In this document: in pieces, positions 50,600 to 59,355 of the stretch
Position numbering within the stretch: the stretch's first letter is position 1
Layout: each line of letters opens with the position of its first letter
Origin: CBDCKN01 sp965219035
Lineage (GTDB): Bacteria; Gemmatimonadota; Gemmatimonadetes; Longimicrobiales; Gaopeijiaceae
Length of the DNA: 64,000 bases
Direction of reading: 5' to 3'
Assembly: GCA_965219035.1 (NCBI GenBank)
Contig: CBDCMR010000004.1
Coordinates: 992,001-1,056,000 of the forward strand
The notes under the pieces: model-generated
What the model saw: only the letters and a program-made list of their open reading frames with translations
Database searches by the model: none
Told to the model about the DNA's origin: nothing
Translations under genes and position numbers: made by a program

Positions 50600-51907
50600 A
50601 TGGGCGACAACGGGAGTGATGCAAAGAATACACTGACGATCCGGGACAACCGCACGGATCGTGAGTACGAGATCGATGTTCACGAGGGCGATGTCATCAG
50701 GGCCATGGATCTCCGCCAAATCAAGGTCAACGATGACGACTTCGGCATGATGTCGTACGATCCCGCCTTTTCGAACACTGCCTCAACCCGAAGCTCGATC
50801 ACCTTCATCGACGGTGGGAAGGGAATCCTGGAGTACCGTGGATATCCCATCGAGCAGCTCGCCGAGCGGAGCACCTTCCTGGAGGTGGCCTACCTCATCC
50901 TGAGAGGTGAGCTCCCTACCAAGTCTGAGCTGGACGACTTCACGGAGAGCATCACGACCCACACGTACGTGCACGAGAACTTCCGCACGGTGATGAACGG
51001 CTTCCGCTACGACGCGCACGCCATGAGCATGGTCATCACTGGCGTGGCGGCACTCAACACGTTCTATCCCGACGGCAAGAATATCCGGGATCCGGAAGAC
51101 CGCTGGCTTCAGATCCAGCGTCTGGTGGCCAAGATGCCGACCCTGGCGGGGCTCGCCTACCGGCATCACCGGGGGCTGCCCGTCGTCTATCCCGAGAACG
51201 AGCTGTCCTACACGGCGAACTTCCTGAACATGCTCTTCCGCATCGGCGGGCGGGAGTACAAGCCCAACCCGGTTCTGGAGCGGGCCCTGGACGTGCTCTT
51301 CATACTGCATGCGGACCACGAGCAGAACTGCTCTGCGACTACGATGCGTGTCATCGGCAGCGCCGAGGCGGACCCCTACTCGGCCCTTGCCGGTGCCATG
51401 GGCGCCCTCTTCGGGCCGCTTCACGGTGGAGCGAACGAGGCGGTTCTGAGGATGCTCGGGCGGATCGGCTCCATGGACAACATCCCCGCCTTCATGGAAG
51501 GCGTGAAGAACAAGGAAGAGCGCCTCATGGGCTTCGGGCACCGCGTGTACAAGGCCTATGATCCCCGGGCCAGCATCATCAAGCGGACCGCGGACGAGGT
51601 GTTCGCGGTCACGGGACGGAATCCCCTCCTGGACATCGCTCTCGAGCTCGAGAGGATCGCCCTGGAAGACGACTACTTCGTATCCCGGAACCTGTATCCC
51701 AACGTCGACTTCTACTCCGGGCTCATCTACCAGTCGCTGGGATTTCCGGTGGAGATGTTCCCTGTGCTCTTCGCCATACCCCGGACCGTTGGATGGCTCG
51801 CCCAGTGGGAGGAGATGTTGGAGGACGAGGAACAGCGCATCTCCCGTCCGAGGCAGATCTTCACGGGAGCCAGTAGGCGGGATTTCGTACCTATCGAAGA
51901 TCGCTGA
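50600..51907 (+). CDS. gltA: Citrate synthase
   Basis: ATG at 50600 follows GGAG; TTG 50579 is less likely. The 435-residue protein is of the long hexameric type with an N-terminal beta domain ('LTIRDNRTDREYEIDV'). Active-site motifs are 'LHADHEQNCSATTMR', 'GPLHGGANE', 'MGFGHRVYKAYDPRA' and 'NVDFYSGLIYQSLGFP' (His, His, Asp). It condenses acetyl-CoA and oxaloacetate at the entry of the TCA cycle. The promoter is likely in 50443-50599. Confidence 0.97.
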   Translation: MGDNGSDAKNTLTIRDNRTDREYEIDVHEGDVIRAMDLRQIKVNDDDFGMMSYDPAFSNTASTRSSITFIDGGKGILEYRGYPIEQLAERSTFLEVAYLILRGELPTKSELDDFTESITTHTYVHENFRTVMNGFRYDAHAMSMVITGVAALNTFYPDGKNIRDPEDRWLQIQRLVAKMPTLAGLAYRHHRGLPVVYPENELSYTANFLNMLFRIGGREYKPNPVLERALDVLFILHADHEQNCSATTMRVIGSAEADPYSALAGAMGALFGPLHGGANEAVLRMLGRIGSMDNIPAFMEGVKNKEERLMGFGHRVYKAYDPRASIIKRTADEVFAVTGRNPLLDIALELERIALEDDYFVSRNLYPNVDFYSGLIYQSLGFPVEMFPVLFAIPRTVGWLAQWEEMLEDEEQRISRPRQIFTGASRRDFVPIEDR

Positions 51908-51961
51908 TCGGGTACGCTCGGACGGTCGCCTCTTCCGACGGTCGCCTTTAGAGGGGAAAGC

Positions 51962-52852
51962 ATGTCGGTCATCCCCATTGACCTGGTGCACCTCGGCCAC
52001 CCCGGGATGATCTCGTCGTACTGGATCGACGGGACCGAGCCGGCCGTGGTGGATCCGGGTCCGAGCACGTCTCTCCAAGGACTCGAAGCCGGACTCAAGG
52101 CGCAGGGCCTGGGGCTGGCCGATGTCTGTCATCTGCTGCTCACCCACGTGCACCTGGACCACGCCGGCTGCACCGGGCACCTGGTCCAGCGCTATCCTCA
52201 TCTCGTGGTCCACGTCCACGTCGATGGCGCACCCCACATGGTGGATCCCGAGCGGCTCGTGTCCAGCACCCGGCGGACCTTCGGGGACAACCACGACCGG
52301 CTCTGGGGCGAGGTGCTTCCTGTTCCCAAGGAGCGCATCCGGGCTTGGGAGCCGTCGACTCGGTTCCCGGTTCCCGGAGTACGGGTGTTCCCGACTCCCG
52401 GTCATATCTCGCATCATATATCGTACCTTGCGGAGGCGGACGGGATCTTCCTGGCGGGTGACACACTGGGCGTCATTCTCGCCCCTGGTGCACCGACGCA
52501 TCCACCGACCCCCCCGCCCGGCCTTAGCGTGCCGGCGTGGCTCCAGACCCTGGACGAGATCGAGCCCATCGGACCCGACCTCATCGGTCCGGCGCACTTC
52601 GGAGTGCACGAGGACTTCGCCGGTCGCGTGCGGCAGATGCGTGAGCGGCTGTTGGCGCTCCAGGAGCGTGTGAAGGAGGCGATGACGACAGGTGACCACA
52701 GCGACCGGGGGGTCTTCGAGTCGGAGGTAAGGGAGGAGCTCGCCGAGTTCCGACCCAGAGACGAGATCGACGGTTACTTCGATGCCTTCACGGCCGCCGG
52801 TGACTGGGACGGCATGAGGTTCTACCTCGAAAGGGCGGAGCGATCAGCGTGA
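51962..52852 (+). CDS. MBL-fold metallo-hydrolase
   Basis: ATG at 51962 follows GAGGGGAAA. The 296-residue protein has 'LLLTHVHLDHAGCTGHL' (HxHxDH), 'FPTPGHISHHISYL', 'IFLAGDTLG' and 'PDLIGPAHFG', the four metal-binding motifs of the glyoxalase-II-like group. A helical C-terminal part follows. It probably hydrolyses a thioester or similar small molecule using two metal ions. The next reading frame overlaps its stop. Confidence 0.9.
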   Translation: MSVIPIDLVHLGHPGMISSYWIDGTEPAVVDPGPSTSLQGLEAGLKAQGLGLADVCHLLLTHVHLDHAGCTGHLVQRYPHLVVHVHVDGAPHMVDPERLVSSTRRTFGDNHDRLWGEVLPVPKERIRAWEPSTRFPVPGVRVFPTPGHISHHISYLAEADGIFLAGDTLGVILAPGAPTHPPTPPPGLSVPAWLQTLDEIEPIGPDLIGPAHFGVHEDFAGRVRQMRERLLALQERVKEAMTTGDHSDRGVFESEVREELAEFRPRDEIDGYFDAFTAAGDWDGMRFYLERAERSA

Positions 52853-53112
52853 GACGCGGACGGATTTGTGTACCGGTCGTCCTCACCGGCTTGGCCGGAC
52901 CCACCTCCGCTGGCGCTCAGGTTATCGAGACCCAGGCCACCGTGAAGATCGAGCGTCCCATCCCGGGCCCGGTGGTGCCACCTCAGCGGGGAGACGGACT
53001 TCGAGATCGTGATACCGGAATCGATGGGCGCTGTGGTCCGGGTGGACATCGACCCCGGGATGTGCTTCCCGGACGTGGACCGACGAACAACACGTGGAGG
53101 GGCGACCCTTAG
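52849..53112 (+). pseudogene. Small secreted protein gene, probably frameshifted
   Basis: GTG at 52849 overlaps the MBL stop (GTGA) and starts a good signal peptide (RRGRICVPVVLTGLAGPTSA, cut at GAQ), then VIETQATVKIERPIPG. After that the frame turns into low-complexity Pro/Gly/Arg text. A neighbouring frame continues sensibly as DFEIVIPESMGAVVRVDIDP GMCFPDVDRR, so one frame change near 52985 is likely. The original may have been a DUF4097-like beta protein. Confidence 0.5.
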
Positions 53113-53121
53113 GATCCTTCG

Positions 53122-56100
53122 TCATCCGAAGTTTTTCACCCCTGGGGGGAACTGTCTCAGCGCCGTCAGATACCGGAAAGGAGTCCGGACTCCGCGCTCC
53201 GGCTCGGCCCACCACTCCAGCTCGCCGGGGAGGGTAGAGTGGACCTCCTTGGGCCGGCCGGTCTCACGCACCCGCACGGCCCTCACGTCGAACGCGATCA
53301 CGTTCATGGTCAGCCCGTCTTTCTGCAGGCGCCCCCGAACCACCAGGAAGGGCTCCATCCGCACCGTCGTGCGGCATTTCTCATAGACTTTGGGCTTCAC
53401 AATCACGTTTATAAGGCCGTACTCATCTTCCATCAAGACAAAGACATAGCCGTTTGTCGTTGAGGGCCTTTGGCGTGCCACCACGATGCCCGCCACCGTC
53501 ACGGTGGAGTGGTTCGGAAGGTCCGGGAATCGATCGCCGGTGATGGTCTCGGGAGGAAGCTCGTCCCGGAGCAGGGCCAGGGGGTGGAGCTTAGTGGAGA
53601 AGCGGAGCATGCGGTACTCCGCCACCATCCGCTCCGTGTCCTCGAGGTCGGGGAACGCGATGCGCGCATAGGGATCGTCCAGGCCGAGCTCGGCCTGGTG
53701 GTCGTCCCGTCCACCGCTCCGCTCCGCATCGTCCTCGGGACCGAGCCAGAGGCCGGCCTGCCACAGGAGCTCCCTCCGCGTGAGGCCGAAGTTCTCGAAG
53801 CCTCCCACCCAGATCAGGTTCTCCACCGCCGGCCTCTTCAGGGTCGCCGGCGTCCGTCGGAGGAAGTCGGAGAGCGACAGGAAAGGCCCGTTCCGCTCCC
53901 GCTCCTCCACCACCCGCTCGGCGATGTCGGTGCCCCAGCCTCGGACGAACCCCAGGCCGACCCTCAGATCGGCATCCTCGGCCGTGCACTTCACCCGGCT
54001 TCGATTCACGTTCGGAAGGCGGATTCCGATGCCGTGGCGCCGGGCGTCCCGGCCCAGGGCGTCCAGGGAATAGAAGCCCATGGGCTGGTTGTTGAAGAGG
54101 CCCACGTAGAACTCGGTGCCGTAGTAGTAGCGGAGCCACGCCGACTGGTAGGCCAGGAGGCCGAACGCCGCCGCGTGCGACTTGGGAAAGCCGAACTCGC
54201 TGAACGCCGTCACCTGCTGGAAGACCTTCTGGGCCGTGACCTCGTCGACTCCCCGTGCCCGTGTCCCGTCCCGGAAGGCGTCCCAGTGCGAGTCCATGGC
54301 CTCCTTGGAGCGCTTGCGGCTCATGGAGCGCCGCAGGCCCTCCGCCTGGCCGTCGGAAAACCCCGCCAGGGCCTGGCAGACCTTGAGGACCTGATCCTGG
54401 AAGATGATGACGCCCAGCGTCTCACCCAGGGCCTCTTCCAGTAGAGGATGGTCGTACGGCACCGGGAAGTCGGGATCTTCGCGCAGGAGCTCCCTGCGTC
54501 GCACGTACGGGTTGACCGCGCCTCCGACGATGGGGCCGGGCCGGACGATGGCCACCTGGACCGCCAGGTCCTCCAGATTCCGGGGCTGGACGCGCCGAAG
54601 CATCTGTATCTGGGCCCTGCTCTCCACCTGGAACATGCCGATGGTGTCGCCCGAGCAGATGCGCTCGTAAACCGCCTGATCGGCGAAGTCGATGCGGGAG
54701 AGGTCGGGGGCCTGGCCGTGGCGCTCCGAGATGAGGTCCACCGCCTCTTCCACCAGCGAGAGCATGCCCAGGGCCAGGAAGTCGATCTTGATGAACCCGG
54801 CGTCGTCACAGGAGTCCTTGTCCCACTGGCAGAGGACCCGGCCCTCCCACGCCGCCGGCTCCAGGGGAACGATCTCCACGAGAGGCCTGCTGGAGATGAT
54901 CATTCCGCCCACGTGCTGGGAGATGTGGCGGGGAAGGCCCTTGATGTCGTCGGCCAGCTCGCACAGCGCCTTCCACGAGGGTGACTCGGCCTTTTCGCGG
55001 GATTCCGGCAGCTTGCGGAGCTCCTCCATGAGGCCTCCGCCCGAGCGACGCTCCGCCAGCTTCGAGAGCTTCTCCAGGTCGCCCATGGGGAGGTCCAAGG
55101 CTTTGCCGATCTCACGGAGCGTGGAGCGGATCCGGTACGTGGGGAAGGTGCACACGAGGCCGGCGTGCTCGTTCCCGTAGCGCTGGTAGACCTGCAGGAT
55201 CAGCTTTTCGCGGATGTCCCGTGGGAAGTCGAGGTCGATGTCCGGGACGCTCTGCATCGCTTCGTTCAGGAAGCGCCCAAGGAAGAGGTTCGTCTTCACC
55301 GGATCCACGTGGGACAGGCCGATTAGATAACAGATGATGGACGAGACCGACGACCCTCGCCCCCGCCCCGGCGGCAGTCCTGCTTGGGCCCGCGGCGCGG
55401 TTCCCCGGATCTCGGAGGCCACCTCGCGGGCCAGCTCCATGATGTCGCGGTAGACGAGGAAGAAGCCGGCCAGGCCGTGCAGATCCACGAGCCCAAGCTC
55501 CTGATGGAGCCGCTCCCGTGCTTCGTCTTCCAACTTCAAGCCGCCATAGCGCTCGTCCAGCTTCGCCAGGCAGACGGCGGCCAGGGTCTCCAGGGCTCCT
55601 CCCCGGTCGCTCCCCTCGAAGTCGGGGAAGGTGTAGCCCAGATCCTGGGCGAGGTCGAAGGCGGCGCATCGCTCGGCGATCTCCAGGGTGTGGGCCAGGG
55701 CGTCGGGGCGGCCCTGGAAGCGGCTCGCCATCTCTTCCGGGGAGGCCAGGTAGAAGCGCGCGTTGGAGCGCCTCTGCGCGTGAGATCCGTTCAGGGTGGT
55801 CCGGTTCCGGATCGACACGAAGACGTCCTGCAGCCGATGCCGCTCGGGGCGGTGGTAGTGGACGTTGCCGGTGGCCACCACGGGAATTCCGAGACGATCG
55901 GCCAGGCGGCCCAGGCTCCGGTTCCGGTAGCCGTCCCCCTTTTCCTGGTTGTCCTGGAGCTCGACGAAGAGCCGCCCAAATCCGAAAGCGCCCTGAAGGC
56001 GCCGGGCCAGGAGCTCCGCGGTGGCCACGCTATCTTCCAGGGCGACCAGTAGGGGACCTTGCCGGCACCCGGTGAGGGCGATGAGGCCCTCCGTGCGGGC

Positions 56101-56517
56101 GAAGAGGGAGGAGAGGGGAAGGGTGGGGCGGCCGCGCTCACTCTCCAGATGCGCCTCGCTCAGGAGTCGGCACAGGTTGGCATACCCGGCCGGGGTCTCG
56201 GCCAGGAGGGTCATGTGACAGCCACGGATCAGCGGATCACCGTCCGGGTCCGCCGCGTCGAGTCCGTCCAGGCCCTGTGGGACCCCCGGGATGTCCAGGA
56301 CCACGTTGACCTCGGCACCCGTGATGGGCTGGAGCCCCTCTGCCCAGGCGGACTGGGCGAACTCCATGGAGCCGTACAGTCCGTTGTGATCGGTGAGGGC
56401 CAGGGCCGGATAGCCCAGCTCCAGGGCCCGAAAGACCAGCTCCTCGGGATGGGAGGCCCCGTCCAGGAAGGAGAAGCCGGAATGACAGTGAAGCTCGATG
56501 TAGAGAGGTGTGGACAC
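53122..56517 (-). CDS. dnaE2: Error-prone DNA polymerase III alpha subunit DnaE2
   Basis: GTG at 56517 gives 1131 residues. The PHP domain starts the protein ('LHCHSGFSFLDGASHPEEL', 'ALTDHNGLYGSMEFA'). Then comes the C-family polymerase core with 'RGRGSSVSSIICYLIGLSHVDP' and the catalytic 'PDIDLDFPRDIREKL', helix-hairpin parts ('FGFVRGWGTDIAERVVEERERNGPF'), and a C-terminal OB fold ('STVTVAGIVVARQRPSTTNGYVFVLMEDEYGLINVIV'). The length and the short PHP/C-term fit DnaE2 (ImuC) rather than replicative DnaE. It makes mutagenic bypass synthesis during DNA damage. No imuA or imuB partner is in the window. Confidence 0.93.
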   Translation of the reverse strand: MSTPLYIELHCHSGFSFLDGASHPEELVFRALELGYPALALTDHNGLYGSMEFAQSAWAEGLQPITGAEVNVVLDIPGVPQGLDGLDAADPDGDPLIRGCHMTLLAETPAGYANLCRLLSEAHLESERGRPTLPLSSLFARTEGLIALTGCRQGPLLVALEDSVATAELLARRLQGAFGFGRLFVELQDNQEKGDGYRNRSLGRLADRLGIPVVATGNVHYHRPERHRLQDVFVSIRNRTTLNGSHAQRRSNARFYLASPEEMASRFQGRPDALAHTLEIAERCAAFDLAQDLGYTFPDFEGSDRGGALETLAAVCLAKLDERYGGLKLEDEARERLHQELGLVDLHGLAGFFLVYRDIMELAREVASEIRGTAPRAQAGLPPGRGRGSSVSSIICYLIGLSHVDPVKTNLFLGRFLNEAMQSVPDIDLDFPRDIREKLILQVYQRYGNEHAGLVCTFPTYRIRSTLREIGKALDLPMGDLEKLSKLAERRSGGGLMEELRKLPESREKAESPSWKALCELADDIKGLPRHISQHVGGMIISSRPLVEIVPLEPAAWEGRVLCQWDKDSCDDAGFIKIDFLALGMLSLVEEAVDLISERHGQAPDLSRIDFADQAVYERICSGDTIGMFQVESRAQIQMLRRVQPRNLEDLAVQVAIVRPGPIVGGAVNPYVRRRELLREDPDFPVPYDHPLLEEALGETLGVIIFQDQVLKVCQALAGFSDGQAEGLRRSMSRKRSKEAMDSHWDAFRDGTRARGVDEVTAQKVFQQVTAFSEFGFPKSHAAAFGLLAYQSAWLRYYYGTEFYVGLFNNQPMGFYSLDALGRDARRHGIGIRLPNVNRSRVKCTAEDADLRVGLGFVRGWGTDIAERVVEERERNGPFLSLSDFLRRTPATLKRPAVENLIWVGGFENFGLTRRELLWQAGLWLGPEDDAERSGGRDDHQAELGLDDPYARIAFPDLEDTERMVAEYRMLRFSTKLHPLALLRDELPPETITGDRFPDLPNHSTVTVAGIVVARQRPSTTNGYVFVLMEDEYGLINVIVKPKVYEKCRTTVRMEPFLVVRGRLQKDGLTMNVIAFDVRAVRVRETGRPKEVHSTLPGELEWWAEPERGVRTPFRYLTALRQFPPGVKNFG

Positions 56518-56520
56518 GAC

Positions 56521-56563
56521 TTTCGGTTTTTATTTGGGACAGGAACCGAATATAAACCGAAAA
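56521..56563 (-). promoter_or_regulatory. Inverted and direct CGGTT repeats upstream of dnaE2
   Basis: TTTCGGTTT (56521-56529) and AAACCGAAA (56554-56562) are perfect inverted copies. GAACCGAA (56543-56550) adds a third site, and TATATT lies between. They begin 4 bases before the dnaE2 start codon. Because dnaE2 is often LexA-controlled, an operator is plausible, but the sequence is not a known LexA box. Candidate only. Confidence 0.4.
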
Positions 56564-56645
56564 TAGCTGTTGTGCAATGATTTAGGTGAGGCGCGAGGTG
56601 GGCTGACCGAGGGCTCCCACGGCGCGCCCGTCGGGACGATCCCTG

Positions 56646-57736
56646 CTACGCGTTCGGCGCCACCTGCAGGGAGACTCCGTAGATGGCGACGTCCTCCGAC
56701 TTCCCCCTGAGAGTGAGTTCCCCCTGCCATTCCGTGAGAAAGTCCGGAGATCGCGATATCGCCTTTTCGAACTCTCCGGTGATCAGAATGCTGCGACCGA
56801 ACTGCTTGCAGAGCTCCAGAAGCCGGGCGGCCGTGCTGAGGGGGTCGCCGTGGTAGGCGATCTCCCGCTTTACGTCTCCGACCTCTGCAACGGTGACGGT
56901 CCCCATATCCACCCCAGCCCGGAACTCCGGTGCGAGGCCGAACTTGGAGCGGTACCAGTGGCTCTTCCGCTCGAGCTCGTTTTGGAAGGCGAAGAACGTT
57001 TGGAGGCAGCTCTCTCTCGAGTGCGGCTTAGTGCTCGCCCACGTGAGGACCACCTCGTCTCCCACGTACTGATAGATCTGGGCTCCGTACCGGAGCACAA
57101 ATGCCGTGAGATCCTGAAAGCAGGACCGCAGGAACTGGCTGTACACATTGTGCCCCAACACTCCGCGATCGCGGTCGAGTCTTTGAGATCCAGGAACAGG
57201 AACAACCTCTCCTCATCTTTCGGTCGGTGATAACGCCCCGTGAGAAGAGCGATCAGGTTGCCGGGCCCAACCTTCCGGCGGACCTCGAGGAGGAAGTTGA
57301 CTCCGACGACGCTCAGAACGAGCGAGCCCAAGGCCGACACGACGAACCGACCGCTGAGAGTGGTCATCAACGCCATGTGGTCCGCCTCCGAGAGGACGAA
57401 GAGTCCCAGGATCACGTGAACGGCACCGCTGACGACGAGGAACGCCGCCAGATAAACCCCACTTCTGATCAGAATGATCTGCCCGAAGGGACGCCCACGA
57501 AGGCGCGGGGATTCCAGCCACGCGTTGGTGGCCGCGACGGCGACCCCGAAGCCGACCCACACCACGAACATCTCCACCTGCACCCCCGCCCCCGTGACGT
57601 AATCTCTGAACACGCCTGGTTGAAAGCGATCGGCCAGGCCCCAGAGCGCTATGACGTAATACAGGTAGATCGCGGCGCCTAGCAGGCCGATCGCGATCAG
57701 GGCTTCCTCGATGACCGGGCTGGTCTTGAGCCTCAT
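56646..57736 (-). pseudogene. Membrane-bound class III adenylate/guanylate cyclase, frameshifted
   Basis: The N-terminal part (from about Met at 57736) has four membrane segments ('VIEEALIAIGLLGAAIYLYYVIALWGL', 'MFVVWVGFGVAVAATNAWL', 'SGVYLAAFLVVSGAVHVILGLFVL', 'FVVSALGSLVLSVVGVNFLLEV') and reaches 'LFLFLDLKDSTAIAE' (metal Asp). Near 57157-57163 one base is missing, and the frame changes to one that continues 'LGHNVYSQFL', 'YQYVGDEVVLTW' and 'VGDVKREIAYHGDPLSTAARLLELCKQFG', the rest of a class III cyclase. All catalytic parts are otherwise there. It may be a recent mutation or a sequencing error. Confidence 0.8.
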
Positions 57737-57912
57737 GACGGTTATTCCACTCGGTTCGATCCAAGGGGGGTCAGGCGGTTGTGTCTCCAGGATGCCCCCA
57801 TTCATGGCCGAGTTCAAGAGCGTGCCTTATCCGATATCGGTGGCCACCTGCCCTGGAGCGGGGCACTCGACTAGCTTTCGAGGCACCTGGAAACCGCGAC
57901 CGGACCAAGCCC

Positions 57913-58410
57913 ATGAACGTGCGCGTTGGCGACCGAGCTTCTCGCAGCATGACGCTCACATCCACACACGTAGCCCAGTTCGCCGCTCTGAGCGGGGACC
58001 ACAACCCCCTCCACTTCGACGAGGAGTTCGTGGCCGCCACGCCGTTCGGCAAGTTGGTGGTGCAGGGGGGCCTGACGACGGGCCTGTTGCATGCCCTCGT
58101 CGCCATGGACATGCCGGGTCCCGGCACTGTGTTCATGAGCCAGGAGTGGAAGTTCACCGCCCCCGTCTTCATCGGTGACACCATAACCGCCGAGGCGGAG
58201 GTCCTGAGCGTCCACGACACGAAGCCGGTGACCAACCTCGCCATCACGGTCACCCGACAGGACGGGGAGACGGTCCTCGAGGGTGAAACGTGGTGCTACA
58301 CGTTCGAGGGCCCGCCTCGGGAATCCACGCCGGACTCGCCACTGGATTCCGGGTCCGGTTCGCCACCGGATTCCGCTCCGGATGCCACAGAGGATCCCAC
58401 CTCCAGCTGA
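57913..58410 (+). CDS. MaoC-family (R)-specific enoyl-CoA hydratase-like protein
   Basis: ATG at 57913 gives 165 residues; the longer frame from 57781 has no family match. The hot-dog fold shows the catalytic segment 'AALSGDHNPLHFDEEFVAATPFGKLVVQGGLTTGLL' (Asp and His of the DxNxxH hydratase motif) and 'GDTITAEAEVLSVHD'. It should hydrate 2-enoyl-CoA to (R)-3-hydroxyacyl-CoA. A Ser/Pro/Asp-rich tail of about 30 residues is unusual. The next gene starts 7 bases after its stop. Confidence 0.87.
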   Translation: MNVRVGDRASRSMTLTSTHVAQFAALSGDHNPLHFDEEFVAATPFGKLVVQGGLTTGLLHALVAMDMPGPGTVFMSQEWKFTAPVFIGDTITAEAEVLSVHDTKPVTNLAITVTRQDGETVLEGETWCYTFEGPPRESTPDSPLDSGSGSPPDSAPDATEDPTSS

Positions 58411-58416
58411 CCGCCC

Positions 58417-59187
58417 ATGACTTTTTTTCCGCGCCGGCCCGCAGTCGCGACACTGTTGGCCGTTTTTCTTTGCGTCCTGACAGCTTTGCCGGCCCGAGCC
58501 CAGTCGGCCCGCGAGATCATCGATCAGGTGGACCGCCTGCTCAGAGGCGAGTCCAGCGAGGCTCGCTTCACCATGGACATCGGGACCGAGCACTGGGAGC
58601 GCTCCCTCACGCTCCGCGCCTGGTCCCTGGGGACCGAATACACGCTCGTCCGGGTGGAGACACCGGCCAAGGAGGCCGGCATAGCCACCCTGAAGGCGGG
58701 GCAGGAGGTCTGGAACTACCTGCCCAGGGTGGACCGCACCATCAAGGTGCCGTCGTCCATGATGATGGGCTCGTGGATGGGCTCGCATTTCACCAACGAT
58801 GACCTGGTGAAGGAGAGCACGCTCGCCGACGACTACGAGATCGAGATCGAGTTCGAGGGGGCCAGGGGCGACGTCGACGTCTGGGAGTTTCTCCTGCTCC
58901 CCCGCCCCGAGGCGCCCGTGGTCTGGGGGCAGATCCGCTACCAGGTGCGACGGGATGACCTCATGCCGACGTGGGCTCGATACTACGACGAGTCGGATGA
59001 GCTGATCCGCACTATGACCTTTAGCGAGCACGTGGTGATGGGCGGTCGGTTGGTGCCCGCAGTCATGACTGTGGAGCCGGCGGACGATCCGGACGAGATC
59101 ACGGTCCTCCGGTACCACGAGCTGGAGTTCGACATCGGCGTGGACGAGGAATTCTTCTCGCTACGCAACCTCCGTCGCCAAAGGTAG
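58417..59187 (+). CDS. LolA-like outer-membrane lipoprotein-sorting protein
   Basis: The 256-residue protein has a signal peptide ('AVATLLAVFLCVLTALPARAQ') and a LolA/DUF4292-type beta domain: 'REIIDQVDRLLRGESSEARFTMDI', 'ETPAKEAGIATLKAGQEVWNYLPRVDRTIKVPSSMMMGSWMGSHFTNDDLVKES', 'VPAVMTVEPADDPDEITVLRYHELEFDIGVDEEFFSLRNLRR'. The phrases 'W-x-Y-L-P' and 'DDLV' are typical of COG2834. It should carry lipoproteins or lipids across the periplasm. It precedes a LolCDE-like ABC set, which supports that role; a MITE-like element lies between them. Confidence 0.87.
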   Translation: MTFFPRRPAVATLLAVFLCVLTALPARAQSAREIIDQVDRLLRGESSEARFTMDIGTEHWERSLTLRAWSLGTEYTLVRVETPAKEAGIATLKAGQEVWNYLPRVDRTIKVPSSMMMGSWMGSHFTNDDLVKESTLADDYEIEIEFEGARGDVDVWEFLLLPRPEAPVVWGQIRYQVRRDDLMPTWARYYDESDELIRTMTFSEHVVMGGRLVPAVMTVEPADDPDEITVLRYHELEFDIGVDEEFFSLRNLRRQR

Positions 59188-59355
59188 CTAGTGTCCCGTT
59201 TCCAAAGTGTTTCGGCCAGTCGAGGGCACGGTGCGTCCGTGGGCTCGGCGTTGGGCCTCCTTACCGTAGCTTGCGCTACGCCGCGTCGTCCCGCCTTGAT
59301 CCCACAGCGCCCCGACCCTCTTGGTGGCTCGCGAACTTTGGAAACGGAACACTAG
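59188..59355 (+). repeat. MITE-like element (168 bp) with terminal inverted repeats
   Basis: The left end CTAGTGTCCCGTTTCCAAAG and the right end (its reverse complement with one G-to-A change) form terminal repeats of 21 bp. Each has TA just inside the CTAG, as expected for the TA target duplication of IS630/Tc1-type elements. There is no ORF of its own; a small GTAGC/GCTAC hairpin is inside (about 59266-59279). Partial copies are at 37109-37189 and 43030-43096. The right end touches the ATG of the next gene. Confidence 0.8.

Noticed and set aside
50783..52699. 638-codon minus-strand open frame
   Set aside because: It is the antisense shadow of citrate synthase and the MBL hydrolase; it has no motif and is rich in His/Arg/Gly as expected from GC-rich antisense.
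53470..54444. 324-codon plus-strand frame within dnaE2
   Set aside because: Shadow of the polymerase gene.
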